Shown here piece by piece: positions 24,379 to 32,772 of a DNA stretch of 64,000 bases (position 1 is its first letter; each line of letters starts with the position of its first letter). The stretch comes from Algoriphagus formosus (GTDB lineage Bacteria; Bacteroidota; Bacteroidia; Cytophagales; Cyclobacteriaceae), in assembly GCF_002807035.1 (NCBI RefSeq), contig NZ_NIUC01000005.1, positions 59,713 to 123,712 on the forward strand, written 5' to 3'. The translations under genes and the position numbers were made by a program. The notes beneath the pieces are model-generated. The model was not told the origin of the DNA. It searched no databases and was given only the letters and a program-made list of their open reading frames with translations.

Positions 24379-26211
24379 ATGAAGACCCATCTAAGGATCC
24401 TGTCCTATGCCAGACCCTATGGCAAGTTCGTTCCTGCTTATATTCTTTACACCTTACTGTCCATTATTTTTGGCTTAGTCAATTTCACCCTTCTCAAGCC
24501 ACTTTTTGATGTGATTTTTGATCAAGTTTCGGCAGATAAGCTTGATCAGTTTCGGGAAGCTCCTTCCTTTGAATTAAGTCTTTCCTATTTCTCTGGGCTG
24601 TTCAATCATTATTTTATTCAGGCTCAGGAAAGCTATGGCAAAGTGGGTACACTAGCCTTTGTCTGCATAGTAATTGTATTTTCCGTCTTTTTGGCCAACC
24701 TCTTCACTTACCTATCAGGGGTAGTTTTGGCTAAAGTTCGGGCAAAAGTCATCAAGGGAATGCGCACCGATATTTTCCAGAGAGTGAGTGGGCTTCACTT
24801 GGGTTATTTTTCTGATGAGCGAAAGGGTGATTTGATGTCCAAAATGACGAATGACGTGCAGGAGGTTGAAAACACCATTGTACAGTCTCTTCGGGTAGTT
24901 TTCCGTGAACCTGCTACGATCATCCTCTATTTCGCGGTTCTATTTTTCATGTCAGTCAAATTGACCATTTTCACCATTTTATTGATTCCTATCTCAGGGG
25001 CAATCATTGGAGGCATCACCCGAAGACTAAAAAAACGAGCTGTAGAAAGTCAACAGAGTTTAGGACGAATCGTCAATATTTTGGATGAAACGCTGGGTGG
25101 CATGCGGGTCATCAAGGCCTTCAATGCGGAGCGTTTTATGTTTGGGAAATTTGACGAAGAAACCGATCAATATGCGGCAGTCAATATTAACATGGCTCGT
25201 AAAAACGAGCTTGCTTCTCCCATTTCTCAATTTTTGGGAGTGACCGTAGTGGCAGGCATACTGGTCTATGGAGGAAGCTTGGTTCTCAGTGGTGAATCCA
25301 GCCTGGATGCAGCAGAATTTATCACCTACATTATCATTTTCACGCAAGTACTCAATCCGGCAAAGGAAATTTCCCGGGCTGTTTCAAGCATACAGCGAGG
25401 TATTGCTTCGGCAGAGCGGATATTCGAAGTAGTGGATACACAGCCAAAAATCCAATCCAAAGCAAAAGCCGAGAAACTTCAGGGCTTTCAGGACAGAATT
25501 TCTTTTCAGCATGTCAGCTTTTCCTATGGGGATAAGCGAGTGCTAAGTGATATAGATTTTGATTTAGAAAAAGGAAAGACCATTGCATTGGTTGGTCCTT
25601 CGGGAGGGGGTAAATCCACTTTAGCTGATTTGGTTCCAAGATTCTATGATCCCAGTGAGGGAAAAATCCTGATCGACGGAGTCAATCTCCAAGACCTCGA
25701 CTTGCAATCTCTTCGAAAACAAATGGGTATTGTGACCCAAGAATCGATACTTTTCAACGATACCGTATTCAACAATATCGCCTTTGGGCTGGAGGGAGTG
25801 ACAGAGGAAGCCGTCATCGAAGCAGCTAAAATTGCCAATGCTCATGATTTTATCCTCAAAATGGAAAATGGCTATCAAAGCAGCATTGGAGAGCGAGGCG
25901 GCAAACTTTCCGGAGGACAGCGACAACGCCTCAGCATTGCCCGAGCAGTCCTCAAAAACCCACCTATTTTGATTCTGGATGAGGCTACTTCAGCTTTGGA
26001 TTCTGAATCCGAAAAACTGGTTCAGGAGGCCCTAACCCAATTAATGAAAAACCGGACTACCTTGGTCATTGCACATCGACTAAGCACTATTCAGCATGCC
26101 GATGAAATTTTGGTCATTGAGCAAGGAAAAATCATACAGCGGGGAAGCCACCAAGACTTGATTCAGGAGCAGGGCTTGTACCAAAAGCTTTCCAGTATTC
26201 AGTCCGTTTAG
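24379..26211 (+). CDS. MsbA-like ABC exporter, fused permease/ATPase
   Basis: Half-transporter of 610 residues with an N-terminal six-helix membrane domain (first helices FVPAYILYTLLSIIFGLVNF and GTLAFVCIVIVFSVFLANLF) and a C-terminal ATPase. The ATPase has Walker A GPSGGGKST (about 412-420), Q-loop GIVTQESILFNDTVFNNIAFG, signature LSGGQRQRLSIARAVL, Walker B LILDEATSALDSES and H-loop VIAHRLSTIQ. It is probably a homodimer. Bacteroidota carry several of these; lipid-A-core flipping (MsbA) is plausible, since Gram-negative cells need it, but a lipid or peptide exporter is not excluded. A second related gene lies at 40042. The small membrane-protein gene follows after 29 bases. Confidence 0.93.
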   Translation: MKTHLRILSYARPYGKFVPAYILYTLLSIIFGLVNFTLLKPLFDVIFDQVSADKLDQFREAPSFELSLSYFSGLFNHYFIQAQESYGKVGTLAFVCIVIVFSVFLANLFTYLSGVVLAKVRAKVIKGMRTDIFQRVSGLHLGYFSDERKGDLMSKMTNDVQEVENTIVQSLRVVFREPATIILYFAVLFFMSVKLTIFTILLIPISGAIIGGITRRLKKRAVESQQSLGRIVNILDETLGGMRVIKAFNAERFMFGKFDEETDQYAAVNINMARKNELASPISQFLGVTVVAGILVYGGSLVLSGESSLDAAEFITYIIIFTQVLNPAKEISRAVSSIQRGIASAERIFEVVDTQPKIQSKAKAEKLQGFQDRISFQHVSFSYGDKRVLSDIDFDLEKGKTIALVGPSGGGKSTLADLVPRFYDPSEGKILIDGVNLQDLDLQSLRKQMGIVTQESILFNDTVFNNIAFGLEGVTEEAVIEAAKIANAHDFILKMENGYQSSIGERGGKLSGGQRQRLSIARAVLKNPPILILDEATSALDSESEKLVQEALTQLMKNRTTLVIAHRLSTIQHADEILVIEQGKIIQRGSHQDLIQEQGLYQKLSSIQSV

Positions 26212-26240
26212 TATATTCGAATGATTTAATATTTATACCC

Positions 26241-26612
26241 ATGCAAAAATTTCACAGGATTCTTCAGATTATTCTCCTTGTCTATTTTGTAGGCATTTTG
26301 ATCTTTTTCATTGCATTCGACACCATGGGAAACCTCGTGGGTATTGCAGAGGTCACTTCCAATTCGGTCGTCAAAATCATGCTCACTGGCTTGGTCCTTT
26401 TCTTGATTTCGTGGTTGATAGGAAAAGCTGTAAAATCCTCCCTAAATGGAAAAATCAAAAAAATGGAGTCTGAAATGAATTCCTTAAAAGCCAAAATTTA
26501 CGATTTTGAGCATCCCAAGACAATGGACAAACCCAAGAAGGAGACACCACAAAAACCTTCAGAAGGAGATTCTGGGTCAATTCCTCCAAGACAAAATTTT
26601 ACCGAAGATTAA
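26241..26612 (+). CDS. Small membrane protein with coiled coil, unknown function
   Basis: 123 residues, not recognised as a named family. Two hydrophobic segments (residues about 8-28, ILQIILLVYFVGILIFFIAF, and about 44-62, VVKIMLTGLVLFLISWLIG) are followed by a basic linker (KAVKSSLNGKIKKMESEM) and a short coiled coil (MESEMNSLKAKIYDFEH), and then a Lys/Pro-rich tail. The stop codon is followed within two bases by the first of a pair of hairpins leading into yifB. It probably belongs to the same transcript as the MsbA-like gene, and the context gives no further clue to its role. Confidence 0.65.
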   Translation: MQKFHRILQIILLVYFVGILIFFIAFDTMGNLVGIAEVTSNSVVKIMLTGLVLFLISWLIGKAVKSSLNGKIKKMESEMNSLKAKIYDFEHPKTMDKPKKETPQKPSEGDSGSIPPRQNFTED

Positions 26613-26613
26613 C

Positions 26614-26666
26614 GGTTTCAATCCGAAACCTGTATATTAAGGAAACCAAAAACGGTTTCCTTTTTT
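26614..26666 (+). promoter_or_regulatory. Attenuator-like four-segment hairpin array before yifB
   Basis: Four complementary segments lie between the upstream stop and the yifB ATG: A GGTTTC (26614-26619), B GAAACC (26625-26630), C GAAACC within GGAAACC (26641-26647), D GGTTTC within GGTTTCC (26654-26660). A:B and C:D form two hairpins, the second being a 7-pair terminator with a T6 run ending at 26666, four bases before the ATG at 26670. B can instead pair with D, and A with C, so alternative folds are possible. Attenuation is an inference; it may be only a terminator plus a duplicate. Confidence 0.5.
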
Positions 26667-26669
26667 ATT

Positions 26670-28208
26670 ATGGTAGCAAAAACTTTTGGCAGTGCGGTAT
26701 CGGGAGTTGATGCCAATCTCATCACAATAGAAGTCAATGTCGGACAAGGTACCAGTTTCTACATGGTGGGACTACCCGACTCGGCGGTCAAGGAATCTCA
26801 GCAGCGGGTGGAATCCGCGCTGAAGTACTTCGGATTTCGAATGCCGAGGCAGAAGGTGGTCATCAATCTAGCCCCTGCCGACATTCGGAAAGAAGGCTCA
26901 GCCTACGACCTTCCGATCGCCATGGGAATCTTGCAAGCTTCAGAGCAAGTGGAATTTCCTGAGCTAGATCGCTATGTCATCATGGGTGAGCTATCCTTAG
27001 ATGGTAATCTCAGACCAATCAAAGGCGTACTACCTATCGCCATCGAAGCCCGAAAGCGCGGATTCAAGGGTTTTATCCTTCCCCTCGAAAATGCAAAGGA
27101 GGCTTCCATTGTCAATAATTTGGATATCATAGGAGTAGAGACCCTTCAACAGGCCGCTGATTTTTTGATGGGGGATTTGGAGATCGAACCCTTAGTTACC
27201 GATACACGGGAGATTTTCTATCACTCCTTAGATGATGTGGAGTTTGACTTTGCGGATGTGCAAGGCCAGGAAAATATCAAGCGAGCCATGGAAATCGCCG
27301 CAGCGGGTGGCCATAATGTGATCATGATCGGCCCTCCTGGAGCGGGAAAAACTATGCTTGCCAAACGGCTTCCTTCTATTCTACCTCCACTCTCGCTGCA
27401 GGAAGCCTTGGAAGCTACAAAAATCCACTCAGTAGCTGGAAAGCTTGGAAAAAACGCATCACTGCTTGCCAATCGACCCTTCCGGAGTCCCCACCATACT
27501 ATTTCAGACGTTGCTTTAGTTGGCGGCGGAGGGAACCCCCAACCCGGAGAAATCTCCCTAGCGCATAATGGTGTGCTGTTTCTGGATGAACTCCCGGAAT
27601 TCAAACGGACAGTCCTCGAGGTGATGCGACAACCCTTGGAAGAACGGAAAGTCACCATCTCTCGAGCTAAAGTTTCGGTAGACTATCCAGCCAACTTTAT
27701 GCTGATCGCCAGTATGAACCCCTGCCCTTGTGGCTACTACAACCATCCCGAAAAGGAATGCGTCTGTGGCCCCGGGATCGTGCAACGCTACCTCAATAAG
27801 GTGAGTGGTCCCCTACTCGACCGAATCGATCTACATGTGGAAGTCACTCCAGTGAAATTTGACGAGATGACCTCCACGCGAAAAGCAGAGTCCAGCAAAG
27901 CTATCCGTGAGCGAGTGATTCAGGGTCGAGAAAGACAAAAAGAACGCTTCCAAAACAATCCCGAAGTCTACTGCAATGCCATGATGCCTTCACATATGGT
28001 CAAGGAAGTTTGCCAAATCCATGAAGCTGGAAAAGCCCTGCTGAAAACCGCCATGGAGCGGTTGGGACTTTCTGCCCGTGCCTATGACCGCATCCTGAAA
28101 GTTGCCCGGACCATAGCCGATATTGCCGACAGCAAGGACATCAAAGTAGAACACCTAGCCGAGGCCATTCAATACCGAAGCTTAGATCGTGAAGGTTGGG
28201 CGGGGTGA
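26670..28208 (+). CDS. YifB/ComM-family Mg-chelatase-like AAA+ ATPase
   Basis: Cytoplasmic 512-residue ATPase of the YifB family, to which ComM belongs. ComM helps branch migration during natural transformation in several bacteria. An N-terminal ChlI-like domain (VNVGQGTSFYMVGLPDSAVKE start) has KVVINLAPADIRKEGSAYDLPIAMG, then the Walker A GPPGAGKTMLAKRLP, Walker B LFLDELPEF, sensor blocks ASMNPCPCGYY and LLDRIDLHVEV with the arginine finger region, and a C-terminal lid (RILKVARTIADIADS). The Cys-rich MNPCPCGYYNHPEKECVCGPG segment is normal for the family. It starts only four bases after a terminator-like T-run. Confidence 0.95.
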   Translation: MVAKTFGSAVSGVDANLITIEVNVGQGTSFYMVGLPDSAVKESQQRVESALKYFGFRMPRQKVVINLAPADIRKEGSAYDLPIAMGILQASEQVEFPELDRYVIMGELSLDGNLRPIKGVLPIAIEARKRGFKGFILPLENAKEASIVNNLDIIGVETLQQAADFLMGDLEIEPLVTDTREIFYHSLDDVEFDFADVQGQENIKRAMEIAAAGGHNVIMIGPPGAGKTMLAKRLPSILPPLSLQEALEATKIHSVAGKLGKNASLLANRPFRSPHHTISDVALVGGGGNPQPGEISLAHNGVLFLDELPEFKRTVLEVMRQPLEERKVTISRAKVSVDYPANFMLIASMNPCPCGYYNHPEKECVCGPGIVQRYLNKVSGPLLDRIDLHVEVTPVKFDEMTSTRKAESSKAIRERVIQGRERQKERFQNNPEVYCNAMMPSHMVKEVCQIHEAGKALLKTAMERLGLSARAYDRILKVARTIADIADSKDIKVEHLAEAIQYRSLDREGWAG

Positions 28209-28221
28209 TTTCTTATGAGTA

Positions 28222-28234
28222 AATGATGAATATT
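28222..28234. repeat. 13-base direct repeat AATGATGAATATT, left copy
   Basis: Identical to 29162-29174. The two copies bracket the ORF6N gene, and this left one overlaps its ATG ATG AAT ATT start. Confidence 0.4.
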
Positions 28235-29098
28235 CCATCGAAACAAGAAATAGAAAACCAAATTCATACTGTCAGAGGACAGCAGGTGATGCTGGATAGT
28301 GACTTGGCAGTCTTGTATGGAACAGAAACAAAATTCATTAATCGTGCAGTCAAAAGAAACCAAGAGCGTTTTCCAGTAGCATTTGCTTTTCAATTATCAG
28401 AAAAAGAGTGGTCCAACTTGAAGTTCCAAATTGGAACCTCAACTTCTCACGGAGGCAGAAGAACTGTGCCAACAGTATTCACAGAGCAAGGTATCGCCAT
28501 GCTTTCAGCCGTTCTCAAAACAGAAACAGCGATCCAAGTGAGTATCCAGATCATACAGGCATTTGTGGAAATGCGCAGATTTTTGGGACAAAACGCGACC
28601 CTGTTTCAACGACTGGACCAATTGGAAATCAAGCAGATTGAGAATGATAAAAAGTTTGATCAATTGTTCCATGCCTTGGAAAAGAACCAGCTTAGTCCGG
28701 AAAAAGGGATTTTTTTCAACGGACAGATTTTTGACGCCTATGTATTTCTGGCAAAACTGATAAAAAAACCAAAAGAGGAAATCATCATTATTGACAATTA
28801 CCTCGATGAGTCTGTTTTGATCCTATTGAGTAAATGCTCTCCAGGGGTATCAATTACCTTTTATACCAAGGAAGTTAGCAATAAGCTCAAGCTGGATTTT
28901 GAAAAATTCACACAGCAATATCCTAATGCAAGTCTGAAATTATTTTCAAAAAGTCACGATCGTTTTATAATTATAGACAAGTCAGAGCTTTACCACTTTG
29001 GAGCTTCACTAAAAGACCTTGGGAAAAAGTGGTTTGCTTTTTCTAGAATGGATGATTTTACAGATATCCTAATGAATGAATTAGAAAGAGAGTTATAA
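28223..29098 (+). CDS. ORF6N-domain protein with PLD-like C-terminal domain
   Basis: 291 residues. The N-terminal ORF6N DNA-binding domain, known from phage antirepressors and common in Bacteroidota accessory DNA, is clear: VRGQQVMLDSDLAVLYG, RFPVAFAFQLSEKEW, TVFTEQGIAMLSAVLKT and QIIQAFVEMRRFLG (to about residue 115). A short coiled-coil linker follows. The C-terminal part has IIIIDNYLDESVLILLSKC, VSITFYTKEVS and SHDRFIIIDKSELYHFGASLKDLGKK, which resembles a phospholipase D-like half-site where the HxK motif has become HDR. That suggests a nucleic-acid binding fold, perhaps without catalysis. Its start is 14 bases after yifB. Composition is more AT-rich than yifB, consistent with transfer. 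Confidence 0.85.
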   Translation: MMNIPSKQEIENQIHTVRGQQVMLDSDLAVLYGTETKFINRAVKRNQERFPVAFAFQLSEKEWSNLKFQIGTSTSHGGRRTVPTVFTEQGIAMLSAVLKTETAIQVSIQIIQAFVEMRRFLGQNATLFQRLDQLEIKQIENDKKFDQLFHALEKNQLSPEKGIFFNGQIFDAYVFLAKLIKKPKEEIIIIDNYLDESVLILLSKCSPGVSITFYTKEVSNKLKLDFEKFTQQYPNASLKLFSKSHDRFIIIDKSELYHFGASLKDLGKKWFAFSRMDDFTDILMNELEREL

Positions 29099-29161
29099 AA
29101 AATGTTTATTTCTAGAACCAATCGATTGGAGATTAGACCTATAAGGGTGGGCAAGGTAAAT

Positions 29162-29174
29162 AATGATGAATATT
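29162..29174. repeat. 13-base direct repeat AATGATGAATATT, right copy
   Basis: Exact copy of 28222-28234. Here the repeat opens an eight-codon frame (ATGATGAATATT...) that ends in TGA overlapping the mrr ATG as ATGA, so it would act as a leader cistron if translated. Confidence 0.4.
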
Positions 29175-29185
29175 AAAATTAAAAA

Positions 29186-30067
29186 ATGAAAGAAATTCCA
29201 AAGTTTCACGAAACATTCAATCCCATTTTGGATATACTCAAAGATGGAAAACCTGTTCATCATAGAGATCTAATCAAATCGGTCATTCAAAAATACTATT
29301 CGGATCTTCCGAAAGACTTATTAGAGGAAAAAACCAAAAGCGGAGAAATTTTAATTGAAAACAGAATAGCTTGGGGTAAGTCTTATTTGAAAAAAGGAGG
29401 TTACATACATTATCCAAAAAGAGGGATCGTTCAAATTTCAGAGAAGGGACTTAATCAAATCGGAGATTTAAAACTAAAAGACCTAGAATCAGAAAGTGGT
29501 CTTTTTGACTTCTATTCGGAGGAAAAGTCCAAGGGGATTTCAAAAGAAACAGAAATTAAATCTTCAACTCCACAGGATTTAATAGATCGAGGAATTGCAG
29601 AATTAGAAAACCAAGTGAAATCAGAGCTTTTAGAAAAGTTAAAGGCTATAGATCCTTATTATTTTGAAAAGGTTGTCCTCAAACTTTTCAAGAAAATGGG
29701 GTATGGAGACTTTTTAGAAACCCCAAAATCTGGTGATGGCGGCATTGATGGAATAATCAACGAAGACAAATTAGGGCTTGATAAAATTTACATCCAGGCC
29801 AAAAGATTCGATTCCAATAAAGTAAGAGAAAAAGACATTCGGAATTTTATTGGAGCCATGAGTGGGGATACATCAAAAGGCATTTTCGTTACCACTTCTG
29901 AATTTGATAAGGGAGCAATCGACAAAGCAAAGTTTGCTCATCACAATATAATCTTAATTGATGGGGAAAGACTGGTGACCTTAATGCATGAATATGAAGT
30001 GGGGGTACAAATAAAATCAACCTACACGGTTAAAGAACTTGATGAAGATTTTTTCGAAGGCCAATAA
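29186..30067 (+). CDS. mrr: Mrr-family restriction endonuclease (type IV, modification-dependent)
   Basis: 293-residue nuclease with the two-domain Mrr layout. The N-terminal winged-helix Mrr_N domain spans about residues 1-95 (KFHETFNPILDILKDGKPVHHRDLI, then NRIAWGKSYLKKGGYIHYPKRGIVQIS, both quoted in part). The catalytic PD-(D/E)xK-like domain shows DPYYFEKVVLKLFKKMGYGD, SGDGGIDGII and IYIQAKRFD; the D...QxK residues are the active site, followed by GIFVTTSEFDKGA. In E. coli, Mrr cuts methylated DNA. No companion methyltransferase is near, as expected for a type IV enzyme. The next gene follows after nine bases. Gene is AT-rich relative to yifB. Confidence 0.92.
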   Translation: MKEIPKFHETFNPILDILKDGKPVHHRDLIKSVIQKYYSDLPKDLLEEKTKSGEILIENRIAWGKSYLKKGGYIHYPKRGIVQISEKGLNQIGDLKLKDLESESGLFDFYSEEKSKGISKETEIKSSTPQDLIDRGIAELENQVKSELLEKLKAIDPYYFEKVVLKLFKKMGYGDFLETPKSGDGGIDGIINEDKLGLDKIYIQAKRFDSNKVREKDIRNFIGAMSGDTSKGIFVTTSEFDKGAIDKAKFAHHNIILIDGERLVTLMHEYEVGVQIKSTYTVKELDEDFFEGQ

Positions 30068-30076
30068 AACTCCATA

Positions 30077-30784
30077 ATGCCCCACTCTAACGAATTTTTT
30101 TCCAAGGAATTTATCCTAAAACTTTACCGAGAGCTTCGGGATGCAGATACGGAAACCAAAATCCAGTTCACGTTGGATTATATTGATACTGTCAAAGCAG
30201 ACTATCCCCTTGAGCTAGTCGAGTACATGACAAAGACTCAACTTGCAAATATCTATTTTGACCAAGAGGAGTATAAAAAGGCTCTACCCCTCCTAGAAGA
30301 AATCAATGCTCAGGATGCCCCAAAGGATACCGCAGGAAAACACCTTTACATCCTGCTACTTATCCGGACAAATCGACTACTTAGGAATTTAAACACGGCA
30401 TTCTCTCACTTGGAGCAAAATCTCCTGCCTGAAAAAAACCAAGAAGAGGGTTTTGATACTTTAGACTTATTAAAAGAGTATGTAGATCTTTGCCATGATG
30501 CAGATTGGGAATTTGATCCGAGATTTCAGGATAAAATTGATTTTGTCGTGGAAAGTTTGGGATTTGAAGAAAAGGACCTCAAACCTCTTGAAATGATTGA
30601 CTTTTTAGACAAAACGAATTTAGAATGGAACGTACGCATGGGTAAAATCATTCTAAAAAAAGATATTGCAGGAGAGGAAAAAACCCAATTATTCGAAGAT
30701 TTTCTGATGGAATGTCCAATCAGGTGGTATAGAGATTATGTAAAAGACATGATCAATCACTACAGAAGTCGAAATCAGAATTGA
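30077..30784 (+). CDS. TPR-like helical protein, unknown function
   Basis: 235 residues, soluble, no signal peptide. Residues about 40-75 look like a tetratricopeptide unit (MTKTQLANIYFDQEEYKKALPLLEEI) followed by a second helical pair (HLYILLLIRTNRLLRNLNTAFSHLEQNL). The C-terminal third is rich in acidic and aromatic residues (EYVDLCHDADWEFDPRF, WNVRMGKIILKKDIAG). No enzymatic motif was recognised. It lies 9 bases after the Mrr gene and may share its transcript, but composition is closer to the core genes, so it may be a chromosomal gene left adjacent to an insertion. Function is not known. Confidence 0.65.
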   Translation: MPHSNEFFSKEFILKLYRELRDADTETKIQFTLDYIDTVKADYPLELVEYMTKTQLANIYFDQEEYKKALPLLEEINAQDAPKDTAGKHLYILLLIRTNRLLRNLNTAFSHLEQNLLPEKNQEEGFDTLDLLKEYVDLCHDADWEFDPRFQDKIDFVVESLGFEEKDLKPLEMIDFLDKTNLEWNVRMGKIILKKDIAGEEKTQLFEDFLMECPIRWYRDYVKDMINHYRSRNQN

Positions 30785-30835
30785 TTTTGTAAAAGAGTCA
30801 TACAACAGCCCTGATTCATTCTGCACAAACTTTTA

Positions 30836-31228
30836 TTATTCAGAAATCTTTGCTGTAGATCTCCTTTTCCAAAAATTCACCCAAATCGACATCCCAAGTG
30901 CCAAAAGGGTAAAGGCTAGGGTACCCATATCCACCCACTCTTGATTGGGCTGCCAGTTTAGAAGACGTTCCAAAAGATAGCTGATATATGAATTGGGCAG
31001 TCCTTCAGTACCCATTCTTTCCAATACTTGCCAATGCCAGTCAGTCAGCGGACAATAACCCCAACCGTACCAAATCCCCAGAAAACCCCAAGAAAGTAGC
31101 GTGAGGCTAATCGTAATGAGGTGGGCTTTTCTGGTTTTTCTCCATACCCAACCAAAAAGATTAAAAAGGATAAGTACCGAATGAAAAATGACAAAAAACC
31201 AATCTGCCAGAATTAGTGAAGTACTCAT
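30836..31228 (-). CDS. DUF2784-like membrane protein
   Basis: About 130 residues with four predicted membrane segments. I start at the ATG at 31228 (MSTSLILADWFFVIFHSVLI), which aligns with the usual start of DUF2784 proteins; an upstream ATG at 31249 is also possible. The motif GYCPLTDWHWQVLERMG followed by SYISYLLERLLNW is similar to the family's conserved CPLT segment. The last segment (MGTLAFTLLALGMSIWVNFW) is followed by a basic tail. No function is known for the family. It converges with the TPR-like gene. Confidence 0.7.
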   Translation of the reverse strand: MSTSLILADWFFVIFHSVLILFNLFGWVWRKTRKAHLITISLTLLSWGFLGIWYGWGYCPLTDWHWQVLERMGTEGLPNSYISYLLERLLNWQPNQEWVDMGTLAFTLLALGMSIWVNFWKRRSTAKISE

Positions 31229-31474
31229 AATTGGTATCAAAATGGTCATTTTCCGGATTTTTCAATTCAAAAGAAGAAATAGATTTACTTTCAGATTTAC
31301 GAAATATTCAAAGTGTTAAGTTTCTAAATCCCTTCTCAAATTACAGCTTTGCTTGTGATATTAAATCTATTGGTAATATTGAAGCATGAAATCAAGCTTT
31401 TCTACCAGAAGCTGGGATTAAGCCAAGCATAGTTTGAGGCAGGTTATCTGGAAGAAAAACCGAATTATTAAAAA

Positions 31475-32755
31475 ATGAAAAAGACAATTTTCCTTCTAAT
31501 TCTAATAGCAATAACTTCCCATCTTTCCCTAGCTCAAGAAAAAACGGCAATTCTCTGTGGTAAACTGATTACAGCAAGCAATGATCAGGTTTTAAACAAT
31601 CAAGTTATTTTGATCGAGGGAGAGCGAATCGTAGCGGTCGGAGATCAAAGTCTACTCAGTGAGGAATACACTTTAATTGACCTTTCGGAATACACGGTTT
31701 TACCCGGACTCATTGATGCTCATGTACATCCTTTGATTTATGGCAGCGCCTATCAAACCAATTTCCTAAAAGGCTCTTCAGCATTTAATGCACTTCGTGG
31801 ACTCAAAACAGTTCAAACCTGGCTCAAAGAAGGTTGGACAACCTTGCGTATAGCCGGAGATGCGGATGTGCAATATGCGCATTTGGAAATTCGGGATGCT
31901 ATCAATCAAGGGATGTTTGAAGGTCCCCGGATTTACGGTGCAGGACACTACCTATCCATTACAGGTGGTGGTGGAGATATCAATAATTTTTCTCCAGAGC
32001 AAAAACTCATTGCGGACGGGCTAGTCGTGGATGGTGTGGATGAAGTTCGGAAAGCTGTTCGCCAGGAACTAAAAAACGGCAGCGATTGGATCAAAGTACT
32101 GGTGACAGGAGCATTCATGTCTGCAGGCGACAATCCACAAAACGTACATTTCAGTGAAGAAGAACTTCAAACAGTCATTCAGGAAGCCGAAAGACGTGGA
32201 GTTCCTGTCATGGCTCATGCCCATTCTACCGAAGGGATCAATATGGCTATCCGGATGGGAGTTCGGTCTATTGAGCATGGTACATTTCTATCCGATGAAA
32301 GTATTGACCTATTTCTTGAGCATGGGACTTACTTGATTCCTACGATTTACATCGGAGAGTATGCCGTGAACAATTGGGATGGTGATCCTGCCCAAGCCAA
32401 AAGTGTCGCTCTCCATAAAAAGTATCAGGAACCCACCAATCGTATGTATAAAAAAGCGATTGAACGGGGAGTGAAAATTGGAATTGGCTCAGACAATGTG
32501 GGATTCCCTCCCAATTTTGCAGCCAACGAATTTGGAGAATTGGTCAAATTGGGTATGTCACCCATGAAAGCAATTCAAGCGGGTACCCGTGTCAATGCTG
32601 AATTATTAGGCAAAGACCAGGAGATCGGTACGATTGAATCCGGGAAGTTTGCTGATATTATCGCGACAAAGGATAACCCTCTTGATGATATCTATGAATT
32701 GACAAGAGTGAAATTCGTGATGAAGGGAGGAAAGGTTATTTTGTCTGATGAATAA
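31475..32755 (+). CDS. Secreted metal-dependent amidohydrolase (Xaa-Pro dipeptidase / imidazolonepropionase-like)
   Basis: Exported amidohydrolase of 426 residues. A signal peptide (TIFLLILIAITSHLSLAQ) is present. The metal centre is seen as LPGLIDAHVHPL (two His), DWIKVLVTGA with the conserved Lys, VMAHAHS (third His), RSIEHGTFL (fourth His), and GIGSDNVGFP with the catalytic Asp. The AANEFGELVKLGMSPMKAIQAGT block and the closing GKFADIIATKDNPL are typical of this amidohydrolase group, whose members split N-acyl or dipeptide bonds. The precise substrate is unknown. A terminator at 32782 closes the transcription unit. Confidence 0.88.
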   Translation: MKKTIFLLILIAITSHLSLAQEKTAILCGKLITASNDQVLNNQVILIEGERIVAVGDQSLLSEEYTLIDLSEYTVLPGLIDAHVHPLIYGSAYQTNFLKGSSAFNALRGLKTVQTWLKEGWTTLRIAGDADVQYAHLEIRDAINQGMFEGPRIYGAGHYLSITGGGGDINNFSPEQKLIADGLVVDGVDEVRKAVRQELKNGSDWIKVLVTGAFMSAGDNPQNVHFSEEELQTVIQEAERRGVPVMAHAHSTEGINMAIRMGVRSIEHGTFLSDESIDLFLEHGTYLIPTIYIGEYAVNNWDGDPAQAKSVALHKKYQEPTNRMYKKAIERGVKIGIGSDNVGFPPNFAANEFGELVKLGMSPMKAIQAGTRVNAELLGKDQEIGTIESGKFADIIATKDNPLDDIYELTRVKFVMKGGKVILSDE

Positions 32756-32772
32756 TAGGCTCCCAAATTATC

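Noticed and set aside
27221..27658. 145-codon minus-strand frame within yifB
   Set aside because: Antisense shadow of a highly conserved ATPase gene.
28408..28641. 77-codon frame inside the ORF6N gene
   Set aside because: Off-frame with respect to the clear ORF6N domain; no support of its own.
28223..31228. A complete restriction-modification or phage-defence island
   Set aside because: Only ORF6N and Mrr are accessory-type; no methyltransferase, integrase, or known defence partner was found, and the flanks are core genes.
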